DNA of 64,000 nt from Aquatica leii (taxonomy: Eukaryota > Arthropoda > Insecta > Coleoptera > Lampyridae). The notes under the pieces are model-generated. The model saw nothing but the letters and a program-made list of their open reading frames with translations. It ran no database searches and had not been told where the DNA came from. The DNA lies in the NCBI GenBank assembly GCA_035610365.1, contig CM069435.1:68817389-68881388 (forward strand). Direction: 5' to 3'. Made by a program: the position numbers and the translations under genes. Below, piece after piece: positions 12,160 to 24,859 of the stretch. Positions within the stretch are counted from its first letter, which is position 1, and each line of letters starts with the position of its first letter.

Positions 12160-13019
12160 TTTTACGTTTCAAGGTCTCCTGAATCAGAAAAACGTATTTT
12201 TGACAAAAAAATTTGGCTGTCTGTGTGTGTGTGTGTGTGTCTGTGTGTAACGTTGTACCCACGATAACTCTCGAACCAAAAGTCCTAGTAACTTGAAATT
12301 TGGTATGGAGCTGGCTTTTCATATTCTCTCGGTTCTATCAAAGATGGGTCTGATAAAAAAAGCGGAAGTAGGTGTATCCGCCATTTTCAACAGTTTTTCT
12401 GATATAATTTTGTACGAATGTAAATTATTCGAATTATTTTTATAGTTTCTTATCGAGACGATACTTCCTAACAATTTATTCAAATAAAATTTTGCTATCA
12501 TTAACAGTTTATTACATATTTAATTTACAGTTTAAAGTGAATTTCATTATATAATCTAGGTTAGAATCCTGCCTGCGACGATTTAAAAAAAAATATTTTT
12601 TTTTGCAGTTTACGTTTCAAGGTCTCCTAAGTCAGAAAAAATATTTTTGACAAAAAAATTTTAGGTGTGTGTTTGTGTCTGTCTGTGTGTAACAATGTAC
12701 CCACAATAACTCTCGAACCAAAAGTCCTAGTAACTTGAAATTTGGTATGGAGCTGGCTTTTTATATTCTCTCGGATCTATCAAAAAATGGGTCTGATAAA
12801 GAAACCGAAAATGGGTGTATCCGTCATTTTTTCTTATATAATTTTGTACGAATGTAAATTTTTTGAATTATTTTTACAGTTTCTTATAAAGATAATTCTT
12901 CCTAACAATTTATTCAAATATTTTTTTTTCTAACATTAACAATTTATTACATATTTAATTTATCATTTAAAGTTATATCCATTATATAATCTAGGTTCGA
13001 ATTATGCCTGCAACGATTT
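12160..13019 (+). repeat. Tandem pair of ~430-bp interspersed repeat units with tRNA-like 3' motif
   Basis: Two units, about 12160-12581 and 12606-13019, share the same order. Each has GTTTCAAGGTCTCCT, a T/G-rich (TG)n stretch, a block containing ATAACTCTCGAACCAAAAGT, and the segment GGTATGGAGCTGGC. A run of similar translated sequence follows in both units. Both end with ATAATCTAGGTT(C/A)GAAT, which resembles the RNA polymerase III B-box core GGTTCGANTCC (unit 2 GGTTCGAATTA, unit 1 GGTTAGAATCC). The units are therefore a duplicated interspersed repeat, perhaps SINE-like. Open frames across the units are not convincing proteins. Confidence 0.8.
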
Positions 13020-13585
13020 TTTTTTAAGAAAAAATAAATAGCCGGTTGCACAAAAGTCTGATTAATAGGCGATTTACTAATCGTTTTTAATACAAGCATA
13101 TCATTTCAAACTGGTTTTATGACAACATAACCTTATAAAAATACATTTCTTCATCATTTCTTATAGAAAAGTCGTGTGGTGGCCACACCAGTTTTTTTTA
13201 TATAATAACAGATAATTGCAAAATTATCTGAAAAATTTAATTCAATAATATGAGTTTTTTACAATAAAAATGTAATGAAATCATACCTTAATAGACTAGT
13301 AAAAACCGTATCTCGATATCTTATTTCTACCTTAAATAACGAAGAAAAATTTAATTATCATAAATTATCATAAAATTTTAAAAGGACGTTATTACATTGG
13401 TATTTATTCTGATTTATTTGTCTTTTCATCAATAATAAAATTTTATAATTTTTAAGTAGTATTATTCTTAGCTTAAAAAATTAAGTAAGTAAAACATATG
13501 ATTTTGAAATAAAACTAACTAACTTTCTTAAATGCTTGAACTGTCTACCATCACACTCAATGTAATGTTGGAACCGCTCTAGCCT
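13020..13585. other. AT-rich spacer before the piggyBac element
   Basis: Nothing recognisable. The flank just outside the element reads CCGCTCTAGCC up to the TTAA. Confidence 0.5.
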
Positions 13586-13900
13586 TTAACCACCAACGTG
13601 CGGTCCCACGGACCGCTGCGTAATTTGTTTTTTGGGTATTTTCAATACCAACGCATTTGTGTCGCTTCGTCTTTAAGTACCTTCAAATCACTACTCGCTC
13701 AATGCTACTAGTGTGCGGACGCACGATTAAAACGCATCTTGTACGAAATATAATAGCATCGTGGTCCTACAGACCGCATGTTAGCGTGTGCGTTAGTATT
13801 CTTAATTTATGTCCTCACAAAGAGTACCGGATAGAGTCGCGATAAATGATCCGAAGTTTGAAGAAAAAAAAAATTGTGTGTGTCAGCTCCGACGCACGAC

Positions 13901-14828
13901 TGGAGTTTACTCCTTAAGTTCGATAGTCTAACCAGACGCAAAAAGAGTTTATTTAACTTAAAAAAGATTGATACTGTATGAAAAAATAATTAATTTTTTA
14001 TTTAACTAAATCTTTTACGTACAATAATAAATAGTACATAAAAATTATTTAAATAAGCTAAAAAATAACTTTTCGAAAGAAAATTTTATGAAAACATTAT
14101 TACAATGAAAAAATATTGTCGATTTTTCTGATAATATTATCGAATTATTGACTAGAATTGTTAATATTTAAAAATTATTTATAAAATAAATCATAATAAC
14201 CTGGAAGAAATTATAGACATCGACAAAAAAATTAATTTTTGGTTAGGTTAGAAATTTTCTATTTTGTGTGGATGCGCTCGATAATTCATATTGGGTTAAT
14301 TATCTAATTTTATGTGTTTTTCTCAAATATATATTTATATGAACTACATCGATAATTATTAAAATATTTAATAAATACAAATTGCACATGCTCATACATA
14401 TAATACATGAATTATAACGTACCTTGCAGCCACGTGTTTGTTAGATGTTCCGGCAATATCATCTACACCTCTTTTTGCCATAGTTATTTGAAAATACTTT
14501 TAGATCACTTTAGCGGAACACAATGATAAAGATTAAAACTTCACAATAACAATATTAATTATTGATATTTATAATAAAAACAGCAATATAAGTATGTCGA
14601 CACTGATAGAAATAAACAAACCCAATAACATATAGGTATAGTCGCTTTGCAGTATACCCTATGCACGTGTCCCTATACCCTACACTCACAACCAAATTAA
14701 AAAGTTGCGCGACATAGGATGCGCACCAAAAACGTAACGAGGTCATTCATCGATAGATTTTACTCCTCACATTTTTCTCATACCGGGCCCCTTATATATG
14801 CAAATCGATTCTTAAGGAGTAAACTCCA
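13901..14828. repeat. Exact 18-bp inverted repeats inside piggyBac 1
   Basis: TGGAGTTTACTCCTTAAG at 13901-13918 is exactly inverted at 14811-14828. Each arm also contains the internal palindrome-like GGAGTTTACTCC and a TTAA. The 892 bases between them include no transposase-like frame. The pair sits between the left terminus and the transposase start, so a nested insertion at TTAA is one explanation, and an unusually long structured leader is another. The right arm ends only 9 bases before the ATG. Confidence 0.75.
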
Positions 14829-14837
14829 ATAAGGTTA

Positions 14838-16720
14838 ATGCTGAAGGCACTTGATTCCGATGTTGAGTTATCACATAAGAAAGAAGATGGTATCATTGAA
14901 AGTGAACATTACTCAAACAATGTAATTTCAGACGTCGAATATGAAAAAACCGACTATGAAGATGATAATCAACAAAATTTAATAGATATTGATTTAGAAG
15001 AGCAAGAAGAAGACGCTGAGGACAATAATAATAATATTAATAATATAATAATACATTCATTGTTCAACAGATAAGCAGGAGGAAGAAGATGAAGGCAATG
15101 AGTTGAAAGGAAAAGACAAGCACGATAAACAGAATGAAAGCACAAGCAGGTACTTTTACGGTAAAAATCGTTTCAAATGGTCTTATGAACAACCTAAAAA
15201 AAATGTACGAACTTCTGCACGTAATATTGTAAAAATTCCAGGAAATCGTATATTACGAAATATAAATGATAATAAAGATCTACTAGCTACATTTAATGAC
15301 TCCATAATAGAATCGATTGTAAAATGGACAAATCAAAGGTTAGATTCAACAAGAGAATATTATTCAAATCCAAGTAACAGCAATCTAAGTCCAGTGACAA
15401 AAGTTGAAGTTAATTGCTTCTTTAGACTTCTTATTTACTCATTAGTCTTCAAATCTAATCATGAAGATTTGAAATCAATCTTTAGTACTGATGGCACATA
15501 TTTTGTTTATCAATGTTTGCTGAACGTTTTTCCATGTTATTAAACAGTCTTAGGTTTGATGATAATAATACAAGGACTGAAAAAAAATTACTTGATCCGA
15601 CCACGGCCATTGCAGATCTCGTGTCACATTTTAATTCGAATTTGCAAAAAGCCTATACAGTGGGATTGAATTTTACAGTGGATAAAATGTTGGTACCTTT
15701 TAGAGGTCGTTGTTCGTTCAAAGTTTATATGCTTTCCAAACCGACAAAATATGGCCTGAAGTTTCAAAATGTTGTAGATGCACGTACTCAGTATGTATTT
15801 AATACTTATATATACTGTATACAGGGAAGCGATGGTAGAAAATTATCGAATGAAGAAAACAAATTCCCACACAAACTGTTATCAAATTGTGTAGACCATT
15901 GTTTGATTCTAACCGCAACGTTACAACTGATAATTGGTATACCTCTTTGCAGTTGGCTGAAGTTTTGCTGAAAAAGAAATTGACATTAGTCGGAACCATG
16001 AAGAAAAACAAAAAAGAAATTCCTAAAAAGTTCTTGCCAATAAAAACTCGTACAATCAACACATCAAGTTACGGTTTAACAAAGGATTTCACTCTTGTAT
16101 CCTTTACACAAAAGAATGAATCAGTAATTCTACTTTCTTCTATGCACCACGCTAAAGGCATGGACAAAAGCGTAAATAAGCCGGAGATAATAACGTATTA
16201 TAATAACACCAAACGTAGCGTTGATGCTGTGGATGCAAAATGCAGCATTTATTTTTCACAACGCCAAACACGCCGCCGCTGGTCTATGGCTCTATTTTTT
16301 CGATACTTTGATTTAAGTGTTTTGAATGCTTTTATTATCTATCAGTCTTTGGAGATAAAAAATAACACTTCACGAATGATGTTTATAAAATCTTTAGCAA
16401 AACAATTAACACATAAATATATGCATCAAAGACTAGATAACAAAAAATCACCACAAAAAATGCGAATGTCTATTGGAAAGTTTTGCAGGTACCGTTATAA
16501 AAATCAAAAATTCAGGAAAAATTGGACAGAAACCAAAGAAAAATTTGCTATTTGTGCCCTGCAAAAGAAGGAGGAAGACTTCTTATTCGCTTTTTGTTTG
16601 CTCCATGCCAATGTGCCTGGAATGTGCAAAAAAAGTCTGCACGGGTTGTGCACAAGAAAAATAATGGCCAAATTAACCCATTACAGTTTTTTTACGACAA
16701 CCACAGTTCATGTTTCTTAA
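14838..16720 (+). pseudogene. piggyBac transposase (DDE_Tnp_1_7 type), frameshifted
   Basis: The ATG at 14838 opens an acidic N-terminal segment typical of piggyBac transposases. The coding sequence then moves through at least four frames: 14838-15074, about 15070-15543, 15513-15900 and 15887-16720, with further shifts near 16520-16600. Catalytic aspartates are visible: VDKMLVPFRGRCSFK (first Asp, with the usual following Glu changed to Lys), TTDNWYTSLQLAEVLLKKK (second), and SVDAVDAKCSIY (third). The C-terminal cysteine-rich zinc-binding domain survives split over two other frames as CYLCPAK and then CSMPMCLECAKKVCTGC (16520-16660). In nature the enzyme excises and inserts at TTAA. This copy cannot encode a full protein, but its ends are intact and could still be recognised by an active relative. 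Confidence 0.92.
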
Positions 16721-17036
16721 AAATTCTATGTAATCTGTAGTTTACTAGAAAATCTATTCAAGTTTATTATTTCTTTTTATAATGCAAATATGGCATCTCA
16801 TTTACATATAAGTAAAAATTAAATTTAAAAAAAACTTTTTCATGTTTTGTGGTTACATTTTCTTATATAATCACATTTTTTTTAATTTTATATTTCACGA
16901 GAATCATTATTCTATATAAAGAGTAAGTATAATCGATTTTTTATGAAATTTCATATCATTAAACAAAAGTTTCTAAAGGCGGTACCTTGGACCGCACGTT
17001 AGCCATAATGTAGCAAAATAGCACGTTAGTGGTTAA

Positions 17037-17345
17037 GGGCTAGTGTAGACATTAGTGCTTAATTTTATGTTCCTAATAGGCTGTAAATAGTATTTTGTAT
17101 TCGTATTTTTATGATATCTCTCGTTGTTTGTAGAATTTGGTAAACAAATTCTTTTAACCGACCCGACAAAGATAGAAGTTCAAACAGGTTAAGTCTGAGC
17201 ATCGGGATGGTCAAGAATATAGATTTCTTCATCCCATTCACTTTTGGCGATATATTAAATCCAAATGTTTTTGCACATTTGTTAAAAAATGTGCTGTTTA
17301 ACCGTACTGAAAACTAACAATAAAAAGTCAAATAATATTCTGCTT
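17037..17345. other. Spacer after piggyBac 1
   Basis: No recognisable feature. Confidence 0.4.
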
Positions 17346-18830
17346 TAGTTATTCATCTTCATCGTTTGTCTCTGATGAACATTTTTCCGTTTTTTTAGGT
17401 TTAATTTTTTGGTAATACCACATTCAGGTTTGCCAACATACTGTCTGGCCAACTCCATGACATATAATAGCTTTTTTTTTTGTTTTAGAGGTAATGGGGC
17501 ATTATCTTCTAGTGTCGAAAAAGTTGTTACACAAGATTTCTTTAAAGGAACAAAATGTTCAGACAGTAAACCAGTTGCTAACTGAGCACATAATAGTTTC
17601 TTTATGTTGATTCAATAATTCAATAATTTTATATTTCGATATGTGGAATTTTTGACTATAGGTCGGTTATGTTGGTTTTTTTTTTAAATAATGCAAACGT
17701 TTTTTTATAGTTGAGAATCATATTTTGTGTAAGAGTTTTGACAATAGACTTTTTAATTGTATTTTCGATCATACGACTCCATTTCTCCGGCAGATAATTT
17801 TTTTTTCTTTTTCGAATAGAGCAAAGGATCTTACACAAGATAAAATACTATGTCTAGATACTTTATTACTTGGTAACAATAGAATTTGCCAAAAATAAAC
17901 AAGAACTGCATTCTTGTTTTGAACCTCATAGTTTTCGCTAAAAATATATAACGTTGTTACCTCCGGTTCAATGTGGTTCCTTATAAAATCATGTAAGCAA
18001 CTTAATACTTTATTCGGTGAGTTGAGATTTTATCAAAAACATACAAGTAATTCTTTGAAGTACTGTCTATATTTATGCAAAAGGGATAAAAACATTTCTG
18101 GCGCTTGTAGGAAACGTTACGAGAAGGAATATGTAGTAAAGGCATGTTTTTTTCGACTTATACCGTTAGTTCTTCTTTAGCCAAGGTATTTCTTTTAATT
18201 TAAATTATTATAAAACGTATCAACTTTTGTCAGGTGCAAGTTTTTTTCTACATTAAATTGACTTAAAATTTCATTGTTTTTGGCAGATCTTATTTTATTT
18301 TTATATATATATCACATTTTTTACAAGTATCAGTCTATAAATATATGTTGATAATATGTGTATGAAACTATGGGTTCTTTAATAGATTATTAGGATTTGG
18401 TTTATACTTTTTTAATCTGTGCATGTGTTTTAAATTTAGTTGTGGTAAAAAATATCGCATGTTTATGTTATTTTCTGCTGTATAGATTTGTTCTTCTTGG
18501 ATTTTATTAGGTCTATTTTAATGGCGACCTTGCATATCTTTTGAACCTACTATGTTTAAAGCCGCATGGGTCGATATACTCTCCGCCTTGTTTTTTGTTA
18601 TTTCGTGTATGTTCATAAATGTCTGTACACAGTTTCTTGACGAAGATTTCTTTTTTTGATTTTCTACAAAAAGGTTCGGCTAAAAAAAAGAGTATGAAAC
18701 TATGTTGTCATAATATATGTCAACAAGTTCGTTTGCCCAAATAAACATCTTGTTCTTTATCAAGCAATCTATAAAATACTTATGAATCTTATTAAGCATT
18801 GTTTCATTTGCGTCGTCATAACATTTAGGC
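17346..18830 (-). pseudogene. Decayed gene of an uncharacterised repetitive insect protein family
   Basis: Reading the minus strand from 18830 down to 17346, colinear protein-like pieces appear in shifting frames: ANELVDIYYDN (~18730), a Lys-rich piece with GGEYIDPCGFKHSRFKRY (~18560), NMRYFLPQLNLKHMHRLKKY (~18410), KNYLYVFDKIST (~18020), HIEPEVTTLYIFSENYEVQNKN (~17940; quoted in part, with QNKN as the recognisable end), and LLCAQLATGLLSEHF (~17580). The order and spacing fit one gene with many frameshifts and stops. From memory, the FSx-N-QNKN block resembles a widespread transposon-like insect family whose members carry a GGQNKN motif. I cannot confirm this without a search. Function is unknown and no intact start or splice structure was resolved. 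Confidence 0.6.
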
Positions 18831-18842
18831 CGTTAGTTAAAA

Positions 18843-19795
18843 CCCAGTAAACACAAAATTTTAACTGCTTAGAAACCGTTTGAAAACAAAAAAAACTGTT
18901 TTATTCTTGTTTCAAACATGAAAGAAACCTAACTACCATAAAATAGTTAAAAGTTCATAGCGGTTTTACTTATTTGAGTCAGTATAATTTTGCTATTTTA
19001 AATTCAAATCTGTTGCAAAATAAATGTTGCATTTGGTTTGCGTTTTAGAAGCTTTATTTTTGAATTAATATTAATAAGATCGATAAATATATGATTTTTT
19101 TAATTCAATAATAAATTAAAACAATTCTTTCGAAAATATAATTAACAATTGCACGTTTCAAGCTGTGATTGATACTAGCGTTTTGATATTCAAAAGTTAG
19201 AAAAAGAAAATTGTTATAAAAATTAAACGAATTTCAAACTCTAAAACGGTCAAACTGCAATTAACCAAACCGGTCTTTTCACTTAAAAACTGCATCATTT
19301 ACAGTTGGGTAACAATTTTTAACCGCTTCTATAACATAGAAATAAACATTTTATTTATCTACATTATGAGTAAGTTACACAAAATTAATTACATTTTTTA
19401 ACCAAAAAAAAACAAATTGTAAATAAATATCACTTTAGCCATCAAAAGAAAATAATAAAAACAGTGTGAATACTTTTAGCTTTACATAATCCTATAGAAA
19501 CCTTGAAAAGTTGAATTGTAATTAATGACACTGAAACCTTAATCAATCTTAAAAAGTCATCAGATTTACGCAATAATGTTTATAATGTATTATTTCGACT
19601 TACCGTTTATTGTTCTATTTCGTAATTATACATAAAACCGAAGAAGTGAAAAAAATATTAACCTGCAGCGCAAGCGTTGACGACACTAATCAAAAAGGTA
19701 GCAATTTGGATAGCAACGTCTAATGCTGACTAATCAAGAACTATTCGTCTTTATTAAAACAATTTTAAAACGATTCCACTATTTTGAAAATGATT
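18843..19795 (-). mobile_element. CCCAGTAAACAC element, truncated copy
   Basis: This begins with CCCAGTAAACAC at 18843-18854. From there to about 19795 it is the reverse complement of 33001-33969: matching blocks include the CTTACCGTTTATTGTTC / GAACAATAAACGGTAAG pair, GCGCAAGCGTTGACG, and AGTCATCAGATTTACGC. Similarity stops near 19795, so the other terminus is missing or diverged. It lies just beyond the 5' side of the minus-strand pseudogene. Element class is not recognised. Confidence 0.75.
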
Positions 19796-20813
19796 GAATG
19801 TTCTCCTCTGCCGCGATCCGCTCCTGATAGAAACTTTTTCTTCCACGATCTAGTTCTGATAGAACCGTTTGCTTGCGTTTACCCGATACCTGTGTTAACC
19901 GGATTAATATTTTGTTTTTGTAACCGGCTAATTCTTTCTCGAATAACAAAAACCTGCTTTCAAATCTTGCTACTCTTACGATTTTTATATTTAATTTTCT
20001 GTTGTGTATATGAACCCCTTATTACGTTAAAACGCCCTCTTACGGTGTTGACCACAAGCTTCCGTTTTATCGAGTGCTGTTTGCTACCTCCGAACCTCAG
20101 TCCGTAAGTAAATTAACAAATCACTTGTGCCAGGTTGGCGTAGGATTTGTTGAACGTGAATCAAATCTACCGTTACTTGCACATAAACGTTGTCAACAAT
20201 TAACGTAGTTGAGGTTGGCGCATTGAAAGATCACTCAAGGCAGGTTGGCTCAGAATCTTTTAATACGTGCAGCATTGCTTCCCTTTAGTTTTGAACTGAG
20301 ATCTAAAATCAATAATTCAATCAATCTGTCATTTTCAAAATATTCATCTAAACTTAATGTACCGGAAACTTTCGTTTGCCATTAGAATTCATCCGCAATA
20401 ACCTGTATAGTATTCATAACGTAATAAAACAACCGCGAAAGCTTAAGATTTTACTTCTAAACCTGTAGTTTTCGTATTAATCCTATTTATCCCGTTCGCA
20501 AAAAGGATTTCTACCTCGCCATTTGCATCTGATCACTTTCGTTTAGAACAATTACTGTTCTTCTTAAAGGTTAGATACGGATCGTAGGCCGCGTTTGCCT
20601 ATCCACAAATCTACTGGACGGCCAGGCCGCATTCGACAAAACTCCAAAATTCATAATTTTATTTGTTATGTAAAAGGATTCAATTTACCTCAACTAACTG
20701 TACAGATTTATTGGAATAAATACATTTTTAGTTTATAGAATAAATTTATGTTAATTGAGTTTGAGTTAATAGCGTTTTAAATTTAACGTCGAGACTTTGA
20801 GCGACGAGAATGG
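19796..20813. other. Less AT-rich DNA without recognised genes
   Basis: A 107-codon plus frame at 19784-20107 has no recognisable domain. Short AGGTTGGC repeats occur three times between 20130 and 20260. A GC-richer patch near 20585-20640 has GGCCGC-containing partial inverted repeats. None supports a gene call. Confidence 0.4.
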
Positions 20814-20930
20814 TTACATAGTAGCAACATTGTTTCTTTTAGATACCCGTTGTGAAATATTTGAAGCAGTTTGTGAATCACTACTATCACTATCACTCGA
20901 TTTTGACTCAGGAACGAAATCCGACGACGA
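20814..20930 (-). pseudogene. Acidic Ser/Asp-rich coding fragment
   Basis: A minus-strand frame reads SSSDFVPESKSSDSDSSD and on to a stop at 20814-20816. The Ser/Asp-rich, low-Lys composition is very unlike AT-rich noise. It lies upstream of, and in the same orientation as, the decayed gene at 17346-18830, with the CCCAGTAAACAC element between. It may be that gene's N-terminal exon, which is inference only. Confidence 0.35.
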
Positions 20931-23900
20931 ACATTAGAACGGGTTTGTTGCATCATCATTAGATTTATTTGAAATTTTAATAAACAGAAACTAAATAAAT
21001 CGCAGTACCAACTGTACACTACTTGTTACGTATATTATAAAACAAACTTATCAAAACTAAATAATCTACACTATTTCCAGCGTAAGCACGCTCATACGTA
21101 ATTACTTAGGTGGCGAATAATGGTAACAATATTGGTTTACTCTTCTACACAAACAATAGCAACAAATATATGCAATAATCAAACAGTTTCAACAGCTACC
21201 AAGTTCTTCCTGAAAATAAAAAACTCCAAATGCCGTTGCCAATACACACTATTATACGGAGATCTCTAATTCTTGAACCAAACAATGGAATCCCAGAATT
21301 CATTACATCAGGTTTTTTATGAGGATTCGTAAAAAAATTGTCTACAATAAGTCACTGACAACACTACACGATATAAAAAGACGCATAAAAAACACTTTTG
21401 AAATTGTAACTTTGCAAATGTTGCCCAAGTATCTAAACATTGTAAAAATATTATACATTATTATGCTTATACTTGTTAACTATTTGATATTTCCGAATAC
21501 AATAAGCAACTACATTCATTAGAATTTTAATTAAAAAAATATCAAATAATACAAAAAACGATTATTTGGCTTAGTCCTGAGTAATTTAAACATAAAAATT
21601 AAAGTACATTTTGACAAAATTTAAATTATTTTAAGAAACCGTAAGATTTAGGTTTCATAAATACACACTTATATATCAGAGAATCTAAACATGCAATAAA
21701 ATACAGGGGGTTTTATTTAAAAAAACACAATTTTTATATTTTTATGGTTTTTACGACACTCCGTATAATATAAAAATTTTTGACCACAATATTTCGTGCC
21801 GTATAGCGTGAATAACTGTGTACTACATAATAAAATGGAAAAACATGCAAGAGATTCAGTCTGCAATCAAAAATTTAAAAAAACTGTTTTAATTACAATT
21901 TTTTTATTAATAAATTAAACACACTATTAAAACATTTTACAAGTTAAGACACACATAAAATACAATTTAATTATTATTTCTTTGCTTAACTAATAACATT
22001 TTAGAACATAATAAATTAAGACCTTATCTAATTAATTACTAACACAAAAATGTATTAAACAGTTATTATAACATTCGAAATAATTGCGGTATTTAATTTT
22101 TACAAATATTGGCTTAGTTGAGGCCTGATATAGGGGTATACCACGAAAAAATAAGATTACGGAATTTTTAACGTCACAGTTTGTGCATTCTAAACAACTA
22201 AATCACAATTAAATTAAGTCATTAGAGTTGACGTCAAACTGCACTGCAAAAACTTAGTCAACACACGTATTTGTTAATATGCGGAGTTCAACTAGTAACC
22301 CCCTACAATTTGTCGTTATATATATAGCTACTTTTATTGTTACCTAAACCATTGTGCTTTGCTATGTAGCTAAAAATTTTGTTGATTTTTTAATTTGTAA
22401 ATATAATAGAGTATGTATTTTAGATAATTAGATTTAGTTAAACGTATTATCGTTAGAAAGTAATATTAATAGTATACATACATTTAATAAACAGGTTTAA
22501 CAGTATTTATAGTTTTAAATACAAATGTAAAATATTTCACATTTTTATATTTATCTATAAAATAAATTGGATAATTCCTTTGATGTAACGCTATAAGGAT
22601 AACATTCTAATTAATGCTATAACTTTTAATCATGAATAAATACTACACATTTTATATAGCTTATACTTTTTAGGTTGATTATAACTTTTTTATTATTTAA
22701 AATATACACAATATTATTTAAATTTTGTTTACAAAAATATATTTGTCATTTCTATTTAATCAGTATATATAAAAAACACCAAATTAACGTAGAAAGACTT
22801 CCAAGTTTTGAACTGTTTTCTATATTTACACAAAATTCACAAAACTTAAGAAGCTCACAAACTTTGAAAAACAGCGCTTGACGTTTTGACAATTACGTCA
22901 CTGTCTTTTTAGAAAGGTAAAAGAAAATTACATTAAAAAATTATGCCGGGCTAACTCTAAAAATAAAAGCATTATAATAAACGTTTTCATTTTTTTAAAT
23001 CAAGTAACTTATATTTACGTATATTTATTGACCAACCAGTGTTATATAAGATACGTAAATTGATTTTTTGTATCTATTTCTAATGATATAATACAAAAAA
23101 ATTAAATATTGTAACACAAAAACATAAATATTTTCATATCGATAATTTGACATAACGTGCACTACCGAGCTTAACTTAAACAAAGTGCAAAAATTATGTC
23201 AGTAACGACTGGTTATTATTTTAATGAAATAAAAAATTTTACTACAAATAAAAATTTATTTTGTACTACTGTAAGCTATAAAAACACTGCATAAAAATTT
23301 TGCATTTTGACTATGTAGGATTAGATTTTTAAAAAAATAATTTAAGTTTAAAAGTAAAATTGTGTCACCATTAACAAAAAAAATGTATTACTAATTCAAT
23401 ACTTGTTGTAGAAATAAGTTGGTTATATATGTACAATTCTACTAATTTAAATATAAGACTTGAATTTTAAATTTTATATGTCTTTTAATTAAAATAAAGT
23501 AATTATCATCTAATTTTATTGAACTCGTAAAATCGCAAAAAAATTACTGGTAACTAGTGTTACAACACTAAATTTTAACTTTAATTGAACATAAAAATTA
23601 TTTATATTAAAGAAATTAGTACATTAACTCATTAGTTAACTATTACCTGGCAAATTATGATTCGATTTTGTTTCCTGGCATTATACAAAATTCTCCGGTT
23701 GCTAATTTACATAATTACTGCTTTACGGTATCCGTATTTTGAATTTTCTTTAAAGCATTTTTTATATAAATTATATTCAAATAATATAAAACTGTAGTTT
23801 AAAATCTGTTAAATAAAATAGAAGTTTAATTTCCAGAAATAAATCAGAAAAGAATGCATGAGATGTAATTACACTAATTTTCCTTTGCAAAAGTTTAGTT

Positions 23901-24859
23901 AAAAATTTAAATAAAGTTAAACTTTTAAAAAGCGTTGAAATACTTATTAAGTTAGTATTAAGCTTTAGATACGAGCTTAAACAACATTAAGTGTCTATGA
24001 TTATTTTTATAAATTTATAGCTGTGAAATGATTATTTATTAAATACGTGTTTAAAATGTTTCTTTATATACCCAAATAATAAATATTTGGAAAATATAAA
24101 TGTGTTATTAAATAAAAATTTAGAGTAATTAAATATTATTGTAAACGCAATATCATGACAAATGTATGAAAAAAATGATAATTTCTATAATTTCAATAAA
24201 ATTTTGTTTTAGAAACAATTTCGTCTACCAAAACAAACAGCACTATATTAAATAACTCAAATATAACATAGTCTCTATATAACAGGTATGTAGGTATCTA
24301 GTAATAATTTAGTTGGAAAACTATGCTAGGTGTGTAAATATTTTGTGTGTGATGCAACAATTGCGTTTCTACAATAAACTAAATTCCTGCGTGCTTTCAA
24401 TTTTATTCTACCTGAGATCATTTATAAACAGTAGCAGATTTTGTAAATAGGCACGTCACTATTGCATCAAAAATTGTAAAACTTACATAAAACTTAAATA
24501 AAAATGCTTATAAGAGAAGAATCCGAAAAGTTCAGCAACAAACTTTTAATATAGCATTGTTTCTGAGTGTAACAGGAGCTATCGATTATACCCACATAAA
24601 AATTATTTTTCCCGTTAAAGATTCTGAAGTGAAAGTGAAAAACAGAAAAATTTATATTTTTATGAATGCACAGAGAGTTTGTGATTTCGACTTAAAAATA
24701 CTAATCTTGTTGGTCAGACACAGTTCATGATGCTATCATTTTTTACAATTCAAATATATACAGATCGTTTAAAAACTGTGTAGTAGGACATCATTTTAAG
24801 CTAAAATTAAAAAAAAAGATTTAAAACATTTAAAAGTATTTAGGATAATAAAAAAAAAT
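20931..24859. other. Very AT-rich intergenic DNA
   Basis: No supported coding or structural feature. The last 250 bases or so (from about 24590) contain possible fragments of the copia polyprotein that is clear from 24860 onwards, including FPVKDSE, but I cannot define them well. Confidence 0.45.

Larger units (their letters stand above)
13590..17032 (+). mobile_element. piggyBac element 1, full length with TTAA duplication
   Basis: The element is flanked by TTAA at 13586-13589 and 17033-17036. Its termini are CCACCAACGTGC on the left and the complement of CCACTAACGTGC on the right (one mismatch). Just inside are inverted subterminal copies of CGTGCGGTCC, each able to fold as a hairpin (GCGGTCC-CAC-GGACCGC at 13600-13616; GCGGTACC-TT-GGACCGC region near 16979-16995). 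This TTAA plus short terminal repeat plus inner repeat layout is typical of piggyBac. The element is 3443 bp and contains a frameshifted transposase. About 1.25 kb of non-coding DNA separates the left end from the coding start, longer than usual and probably including another insertion. Confidence 0.9.

Noticed and set aside
12220..12250. (TG)n microsatellite as a separate feature
   Set aside because: It is an internal part of the 12.2-kb repeat unit, with a shorter counterpart in the second unit.
12540..13010. tRNA gene suggested by GGTTCGAAT
   Set aside because: No acceptor stem, anticodon arm or A box was found; only a B-box-like motif in an interspersed repeat.
19784..20107. 107-codon plus-strand open frame
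   Set aside because: Hydrophobic and Leu/Ile/Phe-rich without recognisable domain; starts at the break of the CCCAGTAAACAC element and is probably chance.
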